The translations under genes were made by a program, and so were the position numbers. The notes beneath the pieces were generated by a model that saw only the letters and a list, made by a program, of their open reading frames with translations, had not been told where the DNA came from and searched no databases. Positions 1 to 7,200 of a DNA stretch of 58,900 nt are shown here, in pieces. Every line of letters begins with the position of its first letter. Positions within the stretch are counted from its first letter, which is position 1. The DNA is from Desulfuromonas sp. (GTDB lineage: Bacteria; Desulfobacterota; Desulfuromonadia; Desulfuromonadales; Geopsychrobacteraceae), in NCBI GenBank assembly GCA_002869695.1, contig PKUD01000170.1:1-58900 (forward strand), read 5' to 3'.

Positions 1-101
1 CCCCCTGCGGAGAACGTGCTATAAACGAGCGGACAGCACCGCCGCTCCGGTAGCAACAACGCCCGGAATATTTACAGTGGAACAAGACAGGACAGACCAC
101 G

Positions 102-739
102 ATGAAAACCATCGACCTCTCACACCCGATCCATCCTGACATCCCGGTCTATCCGGGGACGGAACCGCCGCAGATCTCGCCCGCCAACAGTATTGACCGG
201 GATGGCTTTGCCGAAATCCGGATTTCGATGTATTCGCACACCGCAACCCATATCGACGCGCCATGCCACTCCTGCCGCAAGGCAGATCTCTCGATCAGTT
301 CCCGGCCGGCCATTTCATTGGCACGGCGGTGGTTATCGACCTGCGCTCCCGGGCCACCTCCGCGATTGCTCTCGAGCAGTTGGCGCTCTACGCGGAGCAA
401 CTCGACGACGTGAACTTCGTGCTGCTGCACACCGGCTGGTCCGCTCACTGGGTCAAGGCGAGCTACTTTGAGGATTATCCCCATCTGACCGTTGAAGCCG
501 CTGACTGGCTCAGTCGCTTCCCGCTGAGCGGCGTCGGCATAGATACCATCTCCATCGACCCACTTGACAGCCCCGACCTCCCTGCCCATCAGCGGCTGCT
601 CGGCAGGGAGTTGATTATTATCGAAAACCTGACCAACCTGCAGGCTGTCACCAGCAGCAGGGTCACCTTTTCCTGCCTGCCGCTGCCGGCCCGGGCGGCG
701 GACGGTTCACCGGTCCGGGCTGTCGCCATCGAAGCGTAA
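102..739 (+). pseudogene. Cyclase / kynurenine formamidase-like hydrolase, frameshifted
   Basis: Two overlapping frames together give one full-length (about 212 residue) metal-dependent hydrolase of the cyclase (PF04199) family. The first frame from ATG 102 carries the N-terminal part and the metal motif SHTATHIDAPCH (residues 45-56), then runs into unrelated sequence. The match resumes in another frame from about base 270 with LPQGRSLDQFPAGHFIG, the segment that normally follows at once. A single missing base near 269-271 explains the shift. The family hydrolyses cyclic or formamide substrates such as N-formylkynurenine; the substrate here is unknown. The rest of the downstream frame reads normally to the stop at 739, so the lesion is recent or a sequencing error. 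A methyltransferase follows. Confidence 0.75.
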
Positions 740-775
740 GGACAATCCGCAAACTACCCGCAGGAGAACATGACC

Positions 776-1399
776 ATGACCAGCTATTTCGATCGGTTGG
801 CCAACAGTTGGGACGCGAATCCGATGAAGGTCGAGCGGGCCCGGGCAACAGCGGAACAATGTCGCCTGACCCCTCTGGCGAGCAGGGAAAGTCTGCTCGA
901 TATCGGTGGAGGAACCGGCCTGCTGAGTCTCTTCCTGCAGGGTGATTTCAAGACCATCACCATAGCTGACACCTCCAGCGAGATGCTCAGGGTGGCCCGG
1001 GAGAAAATAGCCGCCGCCGGAATCGACAATATCAGAATCTGCCTGCTGCAAAAGGACCTCTCGGAGCTCACCGGCAGCTTTTCGGCAATTATCAGCCTGA
1101 TGACCCTGCATCACATTCACGACCTTGACGCCTTCCTCGGTCACGCAGCAGACCTGCTGAACAAACATGGCACGCTGATGATCGCCGACCTCTACCTTGA
1201 CCGGGATGGCTCATTCCATAAACACGTTGCCGACTTCCAGGGGCATGACGGGTTCGATATTGATCAGCTCTCGCAAAAGCTGGTGAATGCGGGGTTTGCA
1301 GTCAGGCAGGTCAAGCCCTATTATAAAATCAGCAAAACAAACCGGGCCGGTACGGAACAGGAATTCCCCCTCTTTTTCATGGTCGCGGGAAAGAGCTGA
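776..1399 (+). CDS. Class I SAM-dependent methyltransferase
   Basis: A 207-residue soluble protein with the Rossmann-type methyltransferase core. Motif I is LLDIGGGTGLLS near residues 41-52, an acidic post-I position follows (TIADTSSEML), and SLMTLHHIHD resembles motif IV/post-II of the UbiE/Methyltransf_11/25 group. It should transfer a methyl group from S-adenosylmethionine, but the acceptor cannot be read from sequence. I chose ATG 776 over ATG 770 because the AGGAG at 762-766 sits 9 bases from 776 and only 3 from 770. It lies 37 bases after the disrupted cyclase on the same strand, so the two may be cotranscribed. It converges on the alkyltransferase-like gene. Confidence 0.8.
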   Translation: MTSYFDRLANSWDANPMKVERARATAEQCRLTPLASRESLLDIGGGTGLLSLFLQGDFKTITIADTSSEMLRVAREKIAAAGIDNIRICLLQKDLSELTGSFSAIISLMTLHHIHDLDAFLGHAADLLNKHGTLMIADLYLDRDGSFHKHVADFQGHDGFDIDQLSQKLVNAGFAVRQVKPYYKISKTNRAGTEQEFPLFFMVAGKS

Positions 1400-1405
1400 G
1401 CAGAA

Positions 1406-1747
1406 TCAACCGGGCCCTGCAGTCGTGGCATCCGGCTCCCAGCGATAGCGGTTGAGATCGGCCCTCCCTTCCTGATCAAAACAGACTCCCTCTGCCTGCA
1501 GCAGATCCTGCTGCAGGAGGTTCCCCTCGCCATCCCGTCTCGGGCTGACCCGGCCCTGGCGGTTGATCACCCGCTGCCAGGGAACGTCGCTGCGCCCTCC
1601 AAGTGACGCCATGGCAAACCCTACCGTCCGTGCGCTGCAGCCGACCAGTGCGCCGATCTGGCCATAGGTCATCACCCGGCCGGCGGGAATGCCGCGGACA
1701 ATGTGGTAAATAGACTGATAGAGTGACAGCGGTTCCCGCGTGGACAT
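1406..1747 (-). CDS. Alkyltransferase-like (ATL / MGMT-family) DNA-binding protein
   Basis: A 113-residue protein matching the C-terminal DNA-binding domain of O6-alkylguanine-DNA alkyltransferases: IPAGRVMTYGQIG (20-32), VGFAMA (42-47) and the active-site region PWQRV (56-60). True alkyltransferases have PCHRV here. The reactive cysteine is replaced by tryptophan, the hallmark of ATL proteins (E. coli YbaZ, yeast Atl1). Those bind O6-alkylguanine without repairing it and pass the lesion to nucleotide excision repair. The short length, lacking the N-terminal domain, also fits ATL. The start is ATG 1747; a TTG directly precedes it. It lies 19 bases downstream of the TraB-like gene on the same strand. 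Confidence 0.85.
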   Translation of the reverse strand: MSTREPLSLYQSIYHIVRGIPAGRVMTYGQIGALVGCSARTVGFAMASLGGRSDVPWQRVINRQGRVSPRRDGEGNLLQQDLLQAEGVCFDQEGRADLNRYRWEPDATTAGPG

Positions 1748-1766
1748 CAAAACGGCTATGCTCTCA

Positions 1767-3008
1767 TCAAGGTCGGGAGTTGCCGAACGTTTTCAGCAGG
1801 TCGGCATAGGGCAGCCGGCCGAATGCGATGCTGCGCCGCTCCCTGCTCTGCTGCAGGATAAAGCCCCGTTTGCGGACAGCCGCTTCGATGCCGGCCATAT
1901 GCAACGCTCCCCAGGGAATGACGACGGTATCGTATTTTTTCAGAGCTGCGTCGAGGTGGCCGAGAACCACCTGGTTTCGTTTGTCGACCAGGTCATGCAT
2001 GATCGTCTCGCTCGCCGTCGGGGGGAGATTTTCCTGTGCCCACCCATTAAACGCTGCGAAACCGTCGATCAGGCTGGCACTGCTCAGCAGGTGGGTCGCC
2101 ATGGCGTTGATGAATTCGATCGTCAGCGGGTCAAATTCTCGCAGATCAATGTCAGCCCCGGCAACGTCTGGAGTCCCCTGTTGCGCACCATTGAACCCAT
2201 CCCGGTAGATCTGGTCGATATCGACACGCCGGCCGGGGAACTGCAGCCTGTGCTGACCGGACAGGCCGAGTGCATCGGCAATTTTTACATAACTGAACTC
2301 CCGGCGGAGCAGGCCGTCCCGGTCGGAGACGCCTTCGCTGAGGACCAGAACCGGCTCCGCTGAAATCGATCGGCTTAGCTCGTCATAATAATCCTGATCG
2401 CCGATATGAATCATCCCCGCCAGGCGAACCGTCTTGTCCTGCTGGCGGTAGACCTGTTCGGCCATGTAAAGCCCGTCAACTCCCAGACGGACAAATCCCC
2501 CGGACAGTTGCTCAACATAGCCTGTCGCTGCGGAGAACCCGAAGAAGATCAGCACCAGGGGGAGAAACAGCAGGCTGGCGAGGGAGAACCACAGCAGGTT
2601 TCGCAGCCCGAACCCCTTCCCGGGAAACATCTCCCGGGTCAGAAGCAGGCTGCTGCCATTTTTTATACGGAACCAGACAAGGGCGAACAATCCCAGCAGA
2701 ACCTGGGCCGTGGCAGCAGATATCTCCAGGGCAAATGGATCCATTTTTGTGGCCAGAGGCCACAACCCGGCAACAGTCCAAAGCAGCAGAAAGATCTGTG
2801 GCAGAAAGATTTTTTTGGGCAGATGTCGGTTGAAGCCGAAACAGGGGTAGAGCAGGAGGGCCATAGCCACAACCAGGGAGCCGAACAACGCCAAAAGCAT
2901 GGCGGTAAATCGGCCCGACATGAGTTCGGGCAGCACTCCTGTCAACAGGGTCATCCCCCCGTGGGCGATCAGCAACAACTGGACAAGGTTGGCAAACTCT
3001 CTCACCAT
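1767..3008 (-). CDS. Membrane-anchored TraB/TIKI-like protein
   Basis: A 413-residue protein in two parts. Residues 1-165 hold about five hydrophobic segments (near 8-30, 36-56, 68-86, 97-113 and 137-160). The rest looks soluble and carries features of the TraB/PrgY/GumN/TIKI fold: GMIHIG (198-203) followed by YYDEL, an acidic LSEG (223-226), and near the end VIPWGALHMAGIEAAV, the second GxxH-type motif (367-370). Members are thought to be metal-dependent proteases or pheromone-shutdown proteins, but biochemistry is sparse. Most bacterial TraB-like proteins put membrane helices after the domain or lack them, so helices first is less usual. I took ATG 3008; the frame stays open upstream to 3101 but overlaps likely promoter sequence. 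Confidence 0.65.
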   Translation of the reverse strand: MVREFANLVQLLLIAHGGMTLLTGVLPELMSGRFTAMLLALFGSLVVAMALLLYPCFGFNRHLPKKIFLPQIFLLLWTVAGLWPLATKMDPFALEISAATAQVLLGLFALVWFRIKNGSSLLLTREMFPGKGFGLRNLLWFSLASLLFLPLVLIFFGFSAATGYVEQLSGGFVRLGVDGLYMAEQVYRQQDKTVRLAGMIHIGDQDYYDELSRSISAEPVLVLSEGVSDRDGLLRREFSYVKIADALGLSGQHRLQFPGRRVDIDQIYRDGFNGAQQGTPDVAGADIDLREFDPLTIEFINAMATHLLSSASLIDGFAAFNGWAQENLPPTASETIMHDLVDKRNQVVLGHLDAALKKYDTVVIPWGALHMAGIEAAVRKRGFILQQSRERRSIAFGRLPYADLLKTFGNSRP

Positions 3009-3213
3009 AAACTCTGAAACACCACGGGCGCTGCCCTTCTCAGTAGATAACAGAAACCAGCTTATGTTGTACGCGAACCGCCTCTTCTGCGCAAGTGACA
3101 CCGGTTGGATGCGCTATACTTCAGATATCAACAGTCGACTGCTCTCAGAAAGCATACTGCGTGACACGATAGCAGCTATCCCTCAACCGGACGCTTTGCG
3201 TGGAGCCGAATCA

Positions 3214-3483
3214 ATGGTCTTTGTCAAAAAGTTGAAACTTGATGTACTCAAACCGCATGTTCCCAACGCCCTGGAACTGGCCCGGGCTATCGCAGACCAG
3301 GGTCATGACTACCGCGTCTCTATTGTTGTCATGGAGGTCGATGAAAAGACTGAAACGGTAGAGATCCTGATTGAAAGCGAGGATATTCAGTTCGAGAATG
3401 TCGCAGACATTATCCGGTCGCTGGGGGCGTCCCTACACAGTATCGACGAAATTCAAGTCGCCAACCAGCCAGCCCCTGATTAA
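3214..3483 (+). CDS. DUF211 family protein
   Basis: An 89-residue protein with the DUF211 pattern, best known from methanogenic and other archaea (MTH889 type, a small ferredoxin-like oligomer). It opens MVFVKKLKLDVLKPHVPNAL, has the mid-section VSIVVMEVDEKTETVEILIE, and ends with a helix and LGASLHSIDEIQVA. The family function is unknown. ATG 3214 matches the usual family N-terminus; the frame is open further upstream but that extension does not resemble the family. It is followed 20 bases later by a VIT1/CCC1-like membrane protein, probably in one operon, which hints at a role in metal-ion handling. It is divergent from the TraB-like gene. Confidence 0.8.
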   Translation: MVFVKKLKLDVLKPHVPNALELARAIADQGHDYRVSIVVMEVDEKTETVEILIESEDIQFENVADIIRSLGASLHSIDEIQVANQPAPD

Positions 3484-3503
3484 CCGGCTGAACAGGAACG
3501 ATC

Positions 3504-4088
3504 ATGATGGAGATCCTGCGGCAGCTGCAACTCCTGGTTCGGATTACCCGTACCCGCAACATCGCCCGCCGCTATTTTGTTGTCAACGGCTTTGACGGGG
3601 CGCTGACCATGCTCGGCATGATTATGGGCTTCTATGTCTCTGAGGCGGCGACCATCGACGTGATGATCAGCGCCTGTCTGGGGGCGGCTATTGCCCTGGG
3701 AATGAGCGGCATCAGCAGCGCCTACGTCAGCGAAGCGGCAGAGCGACGCCAGGAGTTGCGGGAGCTTGAAACAGCTATGATCAGAGATCTCGGGGACGCT
3801 GCTCACGGGCGGGCGGCGCGACTGGTTCCTTTAATCATTGCCCTGGTCAACGGTCTGTCACCCCTGCTTATTGCGCTGGCCATCATAGCTCCACTCTGGC
3901 TAAGCGCCATCGTACCGATAGTTCCGGCGCTGGCCCTGCAGATTGCGATCGCTGTAGCCTTCGTCATCATCTTCATGTTCGGCATGCTCCTGGGGAAAGT
4001 CAGCGAAACATTCTGGCTGTTGTCCGGCCTGCGAACCCTGTGCATCGGCGCAGTAACCTGCCTGATTATTTTTCTGGTTTCCGTGTAA
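3504..4088 (+). CDS. VIT1/CCC1-type membrane protein
   Basis: A 194-residue integral membrane protein with about five hydrophobic segments. It carries the VIT1/CCC1 signatures: VVNGFDGALTMLGMIMGFY (residues 25-43) in the position of the family's VDG motif, and ALGMSGISSAYVSEAAER at the end of the second segment, equivalent to the SMAxGEYxS region. VIT/CCC1 proteins move Fe2+ or Mn2+ across membranes, while some bacterial and archaeal relatives are uncharacterised. The short cytoplasmic Glu-rich metal-binding region typical of plant VIT1 appears only as RRQELRELE. ATG 3504 follows AGGAA. It lies 20 bases after the DUF211 gene, so the pair is probably cotranscribed. Substrate is inferred from family only. 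Confidence 0.75.
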   Translation: MMEILRQLQLLVRITRTRNIARRYFVVNGFDGALTMLGMIMGFYVSEAATIDVMISACLGAAIALGMSGISSAYVSEAAERRQELRELETAMIRDLGDAAHGRAARLVPLIIALVNGLSPLLIALAIIAPLWLSAIVPIVPALALQIAIAVAFVIIFMFGMLLGKVSETFWLLSGLRTLCIGAVTCLIIFLVSV

Positions 4089-4139
4089 ATGAATAGCGGC
4101 GTGGAGTGTAGAGCGCGAGGCGAGAAACCCTCTAGGAGA

Positions 4140-5225
4140 CTACTCGGACTGATATTCCAGGTCTGCAAGCAGACCTTCAATGACAGCGTATTGATTGTAG
4201 AGAGTCGTGATGTCGATTTTATTGATTTCATCACGGAACCCATGGAGTTTGCCGATCGGCAGCAGGAAACTGCTTAAAATATCTGCGGCGCCACCCATCA
4301 GTCCGCAGGCACTGAAGTTAATTACGGGGACCGACATCTCTCCGGTGAACCAGCTTCGCTGTGGCAATAAGCCGCCAACATGGTTGAACTTCAGACCGTA
4401 GCTCACATCAGTGTAGAAATCCGTCTCCATGAACGGCAGGTAATCGTAAACAGCCGTTTTCGAGGAAGGTTCCTGAGCAAGGGGTATTGCCGCTTTTTTT
4501 GCCACCGCCTGGGCCAGGTAAGACAGATGGGGATCGGACACCCCTGCGGTAATACAGTTGCCTGCACCTGTCACGCCCACTGAATCGACATTGATGACGT
4601 ATTTGATCCGTTCTCTTTCAGCGTCAGAAAGGCGTGCGATATGAGCTCTGCTCCCCCGCAGGCCGGTCTCTTCCGCCCCGGGGAAAAGTACCCGGTAGCT
4701 GTAATAGTGTTCACCGCTACTGAGTTCTTCAGCCAGTTGCAGCACAACCGAAACACCGGATGCGTTATCGATGGCACCATCAGAGAGATAGGTGGCGGAA
4801 ATAATCGGGTCGAGGATGCCGTTGACCAAGAGGCTGACAAAGGAGAACGGGTTGGCATCTGTTTTATCATAGTGGGCGATCAGATAGATGGTTTCATCTG
4901 AACGACCGGGGATATCAATAATCAGATTACGCTGTAAGCTGAACCAGTCGATACCCTCGGAACGGGTGCGGTCAGCCAGGCCCAAGCTGTCGGCATAACG
5001 GTTGAGAGCAGCGAATCGACCGAGGTTCCCTCCGCCGTTAACAACCGCCTCGAGTGTTCCGCGCATGCTTTCGGCTTTTAGCGCGACCCCGGAATCGCTC
5101 TTGATCTGATCCGGGACCGGTGGCGCAACCATGTGACAGGCACTGAGCAGGACCAGCAGACTTATTGCTGACAGTCTTCTCAGCCGGACCCTGATTAATA
5201 ATTGTAAGGAGAGAAATCGATCCAT
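4140..5225 (-). CDS. M28-family metallopeptidase, lipoprotein
   Basis: A 361-residue zinc aminopeptidase-like protein. An N-terminal hydrophobic stretch ends in the lipobox LLSAC, with Cys30 the probable lipidation site, so it should be anchored to a membrane outside the cytoplasm. The M28 metal ligands can be seen in order: His118 and Asp120 in IAHYDKTD, Asp153 in SDGAIDNASG, the catalytic Glu pair in PGAEETGLRG (185-186) and Asp214 in VINVDSVG. The fifth ligand, usually a late His, is probably in GLKFNHVGG. Family members remove N-terminal amino acids; specificity is unknown. ATG 5225 is preceded by AAGGACGG, and TATAAT occurs at 5247-5242. The neighbouring small gene is divergent. Confidence 0.85.
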   Translation of the reverse strand: MDRFLSLQLLIRVRLRRLSAISLLVLLSACHMVAPPVPDQIKSDSGVALKAESMRGTLEAVVNGGGNLGRFAALNRYADSLGLADRTRSEGIDWFSLQRNLIIDIPGRSDETIYLIAHYDKTDANPFSFVSLLVNGILDPIISATYLSDGAIDNASGVSVVLQLAEELSSGEHYYSYRVLFPGAEETGLRGSRAHIARLSDAERERIKYVINVDSVGVTGAGNCITAGVSDPHLSYLAQAVAKKAAIPLAQEPSSKTAVYDYLPFMETDFYTDVSYGLKFNHVGGLLPQRSWFTGEMSVPVINFSACGLMGGAADILSSFLLPIGKLHGFRDEINKIDITTLYNQYAVIEGLLADLEYQSE

Positions 5226-5312
5226 CCGCCGTCCTTAGTTTATTATAATTTATTTTTACAAATTAAATTAAACTTATCATAAAGAATGCTGTTATGCAAA
5301 ATATTTTTATGC

Positions 5313-5351
5313 CGGGAGCAAAGATGACTACGATGACAAGATCGTCTCCCG
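5313..5351. repeat. Two-part inverted repeat in divergent intergenic region
   Basis: CGGGAG at 5313-5318 pairs with CTCCCG at 5346-5351. Inside it ACGAT (5330-5334) pairs with ATCGT (5341-5345) around a 6-base loop, leaving an 11-base bulge on one side. It lies about 90 bases upstream of both the M28 peptidase (minus) and the 58-residue Cys protein (plus). The surrounding 5226-5436 is AT-rich. It could be an RNA structure in the plus-strand leader or a protein-binding site; no known riboswitch consensus was recognised. Confidence 0.4.
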
Positions 5352-5436
5352 AACTCAGAAAATCCCAGGAGAAACTGTTATTCTTTAATTGTGGAAGAAA
5401 AGATGAAAGGGTGAGCGGCAGGTCAAGGAGGCGATT

Positions 5437-5613
5437 ATGAGTGTCTATCGAAAATGGTATTGTAGCTGCTCTGGCCGTCCTGAAGAGCTCGTCTACAATG
5501 ATCAAATTGAGGACGAAGCGGGTGAGCCTGAATGCTCTAGATGCGGTGCTTCGCCTTCAAGCGATCCGAAGCACACGATCAGCTTTCGTGATCAGGAAGA
5601 ATGGGACGATTGA
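5437..5613 (+). CDS. Small Cys-pair (zinc-ribbon-like) protein
   Basis: A 58-residue ORF beginning MSVYRKWYCSCSGRP and carrying two cysteine pairs, CSC at residues 9-11 and CSRCG at 33-36. The spacing fits a small zinc ribbon or rubredoxin-like metal knuckle. The remainder is acidic, ending RDQEEWDD. A good ribosome-binding site, AAGGAG at 5425-5430, lies six bases before the ATG, which is the main reason to call it a gene. I do not recognise the family. The downstream gene on the opposite strand converges on it with a 15-base gap. Metal binding is inferred from the cysteine pattern only. Confidence 0.7.
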   Translation: MSVYRKWYCSCSGRPEELVYNDQIEDEAGEPECSRCGASPSSDPKHTISFRDQEEWDD

Positions 5614-5628
5614 GGCTCACATCGTGGA

Positions 5629-5805
5629 TCACGTATCCTCGTCCCTGGTGAAAAAGATGAATGCCATGGCCGGTCTGCGACTGGCATCACGCATGGCAAA
5701 CTGCATCCGGTCGAAATCCCATCCCTGCGCCGTCCACTCATTGACGATTTTCTCGAGAGCCAGGTCTTCAACCTGACTGGTTTCAACGACCTTATAGGTG
5801 AGCAT
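5629..5805 (-). CDS. DUF4177 family small protein
   Basis: A 58-residue protein reading MLTYKVVETSQVEDLALEK and then VNEWTAQGWDF, followed by a basic turn and AMAFIFFTRDED. This is the layout of DUF4177: a YKVV strand, a helix containing an N-xxx-GW(E/D) turn, and a second strand pair. Members are tiny, often encoded singly, and of unknown function. ATG 5805 was preferred to a start 51 bases upstream because GGGAGG lies five bases before it and the family normally begins at this point. It converges on the small Cys-pair gene. Confidence 0.75.
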   Translation of the reverse strand: MLTYKVVETSQVEDLALEKIVNEWTAQGWDFDRMQFAMRDASRRPAMAFIFFTRDEDT

Positions 5806-5900
5806 TCGGGCCTCCCATGTAAGCAAAGTATTTTTTAATCGGATAAAGCTTGCCAATACCTGACCATTTTAGTATTATTTGAAACAGGCAACAACATTTC

Positions 5901-5940
5901 GGCGCTCCCGACTCCCTCCTGGTCGGGGCGCCTATTTTTT
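5901..5940 (+). terminator. Hairpin with plus-strand T-run
   Basis: GGCGCTCCCGAC (5901-5912) pairs with GTCGGGGCGCC (5922-5932) with one bulge, then TATTTTTT follows on the plus strand. It overlaps the stop codon of the minus-strand M48 protease. The T-run suits plus-strand transcripts, keeping them out of the protease gene. On the minus strand the stem follows the stop codon directly but has only a weak T-rich tail. Confidence 0.55.
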
Positions 5941-7200
5941 ATCCGGGCAGGATGCACCTGCGGCCTGCTGTTCCAGCCAGGCCACCCGCTCAATCAGTGG
6001 CGGATGACTGTAGTAAACAGCACTATAAAAAGGATGCGGGTGCAGCTGGCTCAAGTTTTCCCTGGCCAGTCTCACCAGTCCGGTCGCCAACTCCCGCCCG
6101 CCCCCGACCAGATGAACGGCATACCTGTCAGCCTGACGTTCCTGCCGGCGCGACCACCAGCTGCTCACCGGAGTCCAGAAGAAACCGACCAATCCTCCGA
6201 ACCAGCCGAGGAGCAGGACCTGGCCGTTGAAACTGAGCTGATCAAGACCGAACCAGCCGGGCAGGTACTGAGCCCTCAGCAGAAGGAACCCACCATAGCA
6301 ACATGCCAGGATCAGAATCTGACTTTTGATCAGCCGCTGGCGAATATGACCACACTGCCAATGCCCGAGCTCATGGGCCAGTACAGCCAGCAACTCTTTA
6401 TCGCTCAACTGGTCAAGCAGGGTATCAAAAAACACCACCCGCTTGACCCGGCCGATACCGGTAAAATAGGCGTTGCTGTGGCCACTGCGCCGCGAAGCAT
6501 CGACCTGCAGCACCTTGCCTGCTTCCAGCCCGACCTTGCCCAGCAGCTGACGGACTTGCTCTGCCAGAGCGGTGTTTTTCAGCGGCTCCATTTTAAAAAA
6601 CAGGGGTTCAATCAGGACCGGGGACAGATAAAGCAGGAAGACCGTCAATACGGCCCAAAAGCCCCAGACCAAAAGCCACCAGCTGTGCGGAAACACCTGA
6701 ACCAGCAACAGCGCACCACCAACCAGGAAGAGAAAGAGGATTCCGCCAACCAGAAGTGACTTGATCAGATCGGCGCACCAGAGACCAAGACCCATCCGGT
6801 TAAAGCCGAAGCGGGCCTCGATGACAAAATTGCGATAAAGAGAAAAAGGTACGCCGAGGAGGGACTGCCCCAGGAACAACAGGGCGAAGAAGAGCAGACC
6901 CTCACTGACAGGGCCGGCAGCAAAGGAACCAACCAGCTGATCATACCAGGGAAGCAGCCCGCTGAAGAGAAACAACAGGGTCAGCAGTCCCCCGCCACCC
7001 TCTTCAACCAGCCCGAGCAAGCCTTTGGAGCGGCTGTACTCACAGCTCTGCTGCAGCCGTTGAGCATCGATCTGGCCAGCGAATGCGGCAGGCAAAGCAC
7101 CCCGATGCTGCTGCTGGTACCGCAGGTTCAACCAGTCGAGCAGCAGGCGCAACACCAGAACCAGCAGGGCAAAGCAGAACAGCAGGATTTTCAGACTCAT
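5932..7200 (-). CDS. M48 (Ste24/CAAX-protease-like) membrane metalloprotease
   Basis: A 422-residue polytopic membrane protease resembling Ste24. The zinc motif HELGH is at residues 276-280, inside LLAVLAHELGHWQCGH. A third ligand, Glu354, sits in RRQERQADRYAV, where Asp358 is the second conserved acid. Several helices precede the motif, and FVIEARFGFNRMGL near 125-138 is typical of the Ste24 N-terminal region. Ste24 trims prenylated peptides in eukaryotes; bacterial homologues are thought to act in membrane protein quality control. The gene overlaps the U32 gene stop by the ATGA arrangement (bases 7197-7200), so the two are translationally coupled. Confidence 0.88.
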   Translation of the reverse strand: MSLKILLFCFALLVLVLRLLLDWLNLRYQQQHRGALPAAFAGQIDAQRLQQSCEYSRSKGLLGLVEEGGGGLLTLLFLFSGLLPWYDQLVGSFAAGPVSEGLLFFALLFLGQSLLGVPFSLYRNFVIEARFGFNRMGLGLWCADLIKSLLVGGILFLFLVGGALLLVQVFPHSWWLLVWGFWAVLTVFLLYLSPVLIEPLFFKMEPLKNTALAEQVRQLLGKVGLEAGKVLQVDASRRSGHSNAYFTGIGRVKRVVFFDTLLDQLSDKELLAVLAHELGHWQCGHIRQRLIKSQILILACCYGGFLLLRAQYLPGWFGLDQLSFNGQVLLLGWFGGLVGFFWTPVSSWWSRRQERQADRYAVHLVGGGRELATGLVRLARENLSQLHPHPFYSAVYYSHPPLIERVAWLEQQAAGASCPDKK

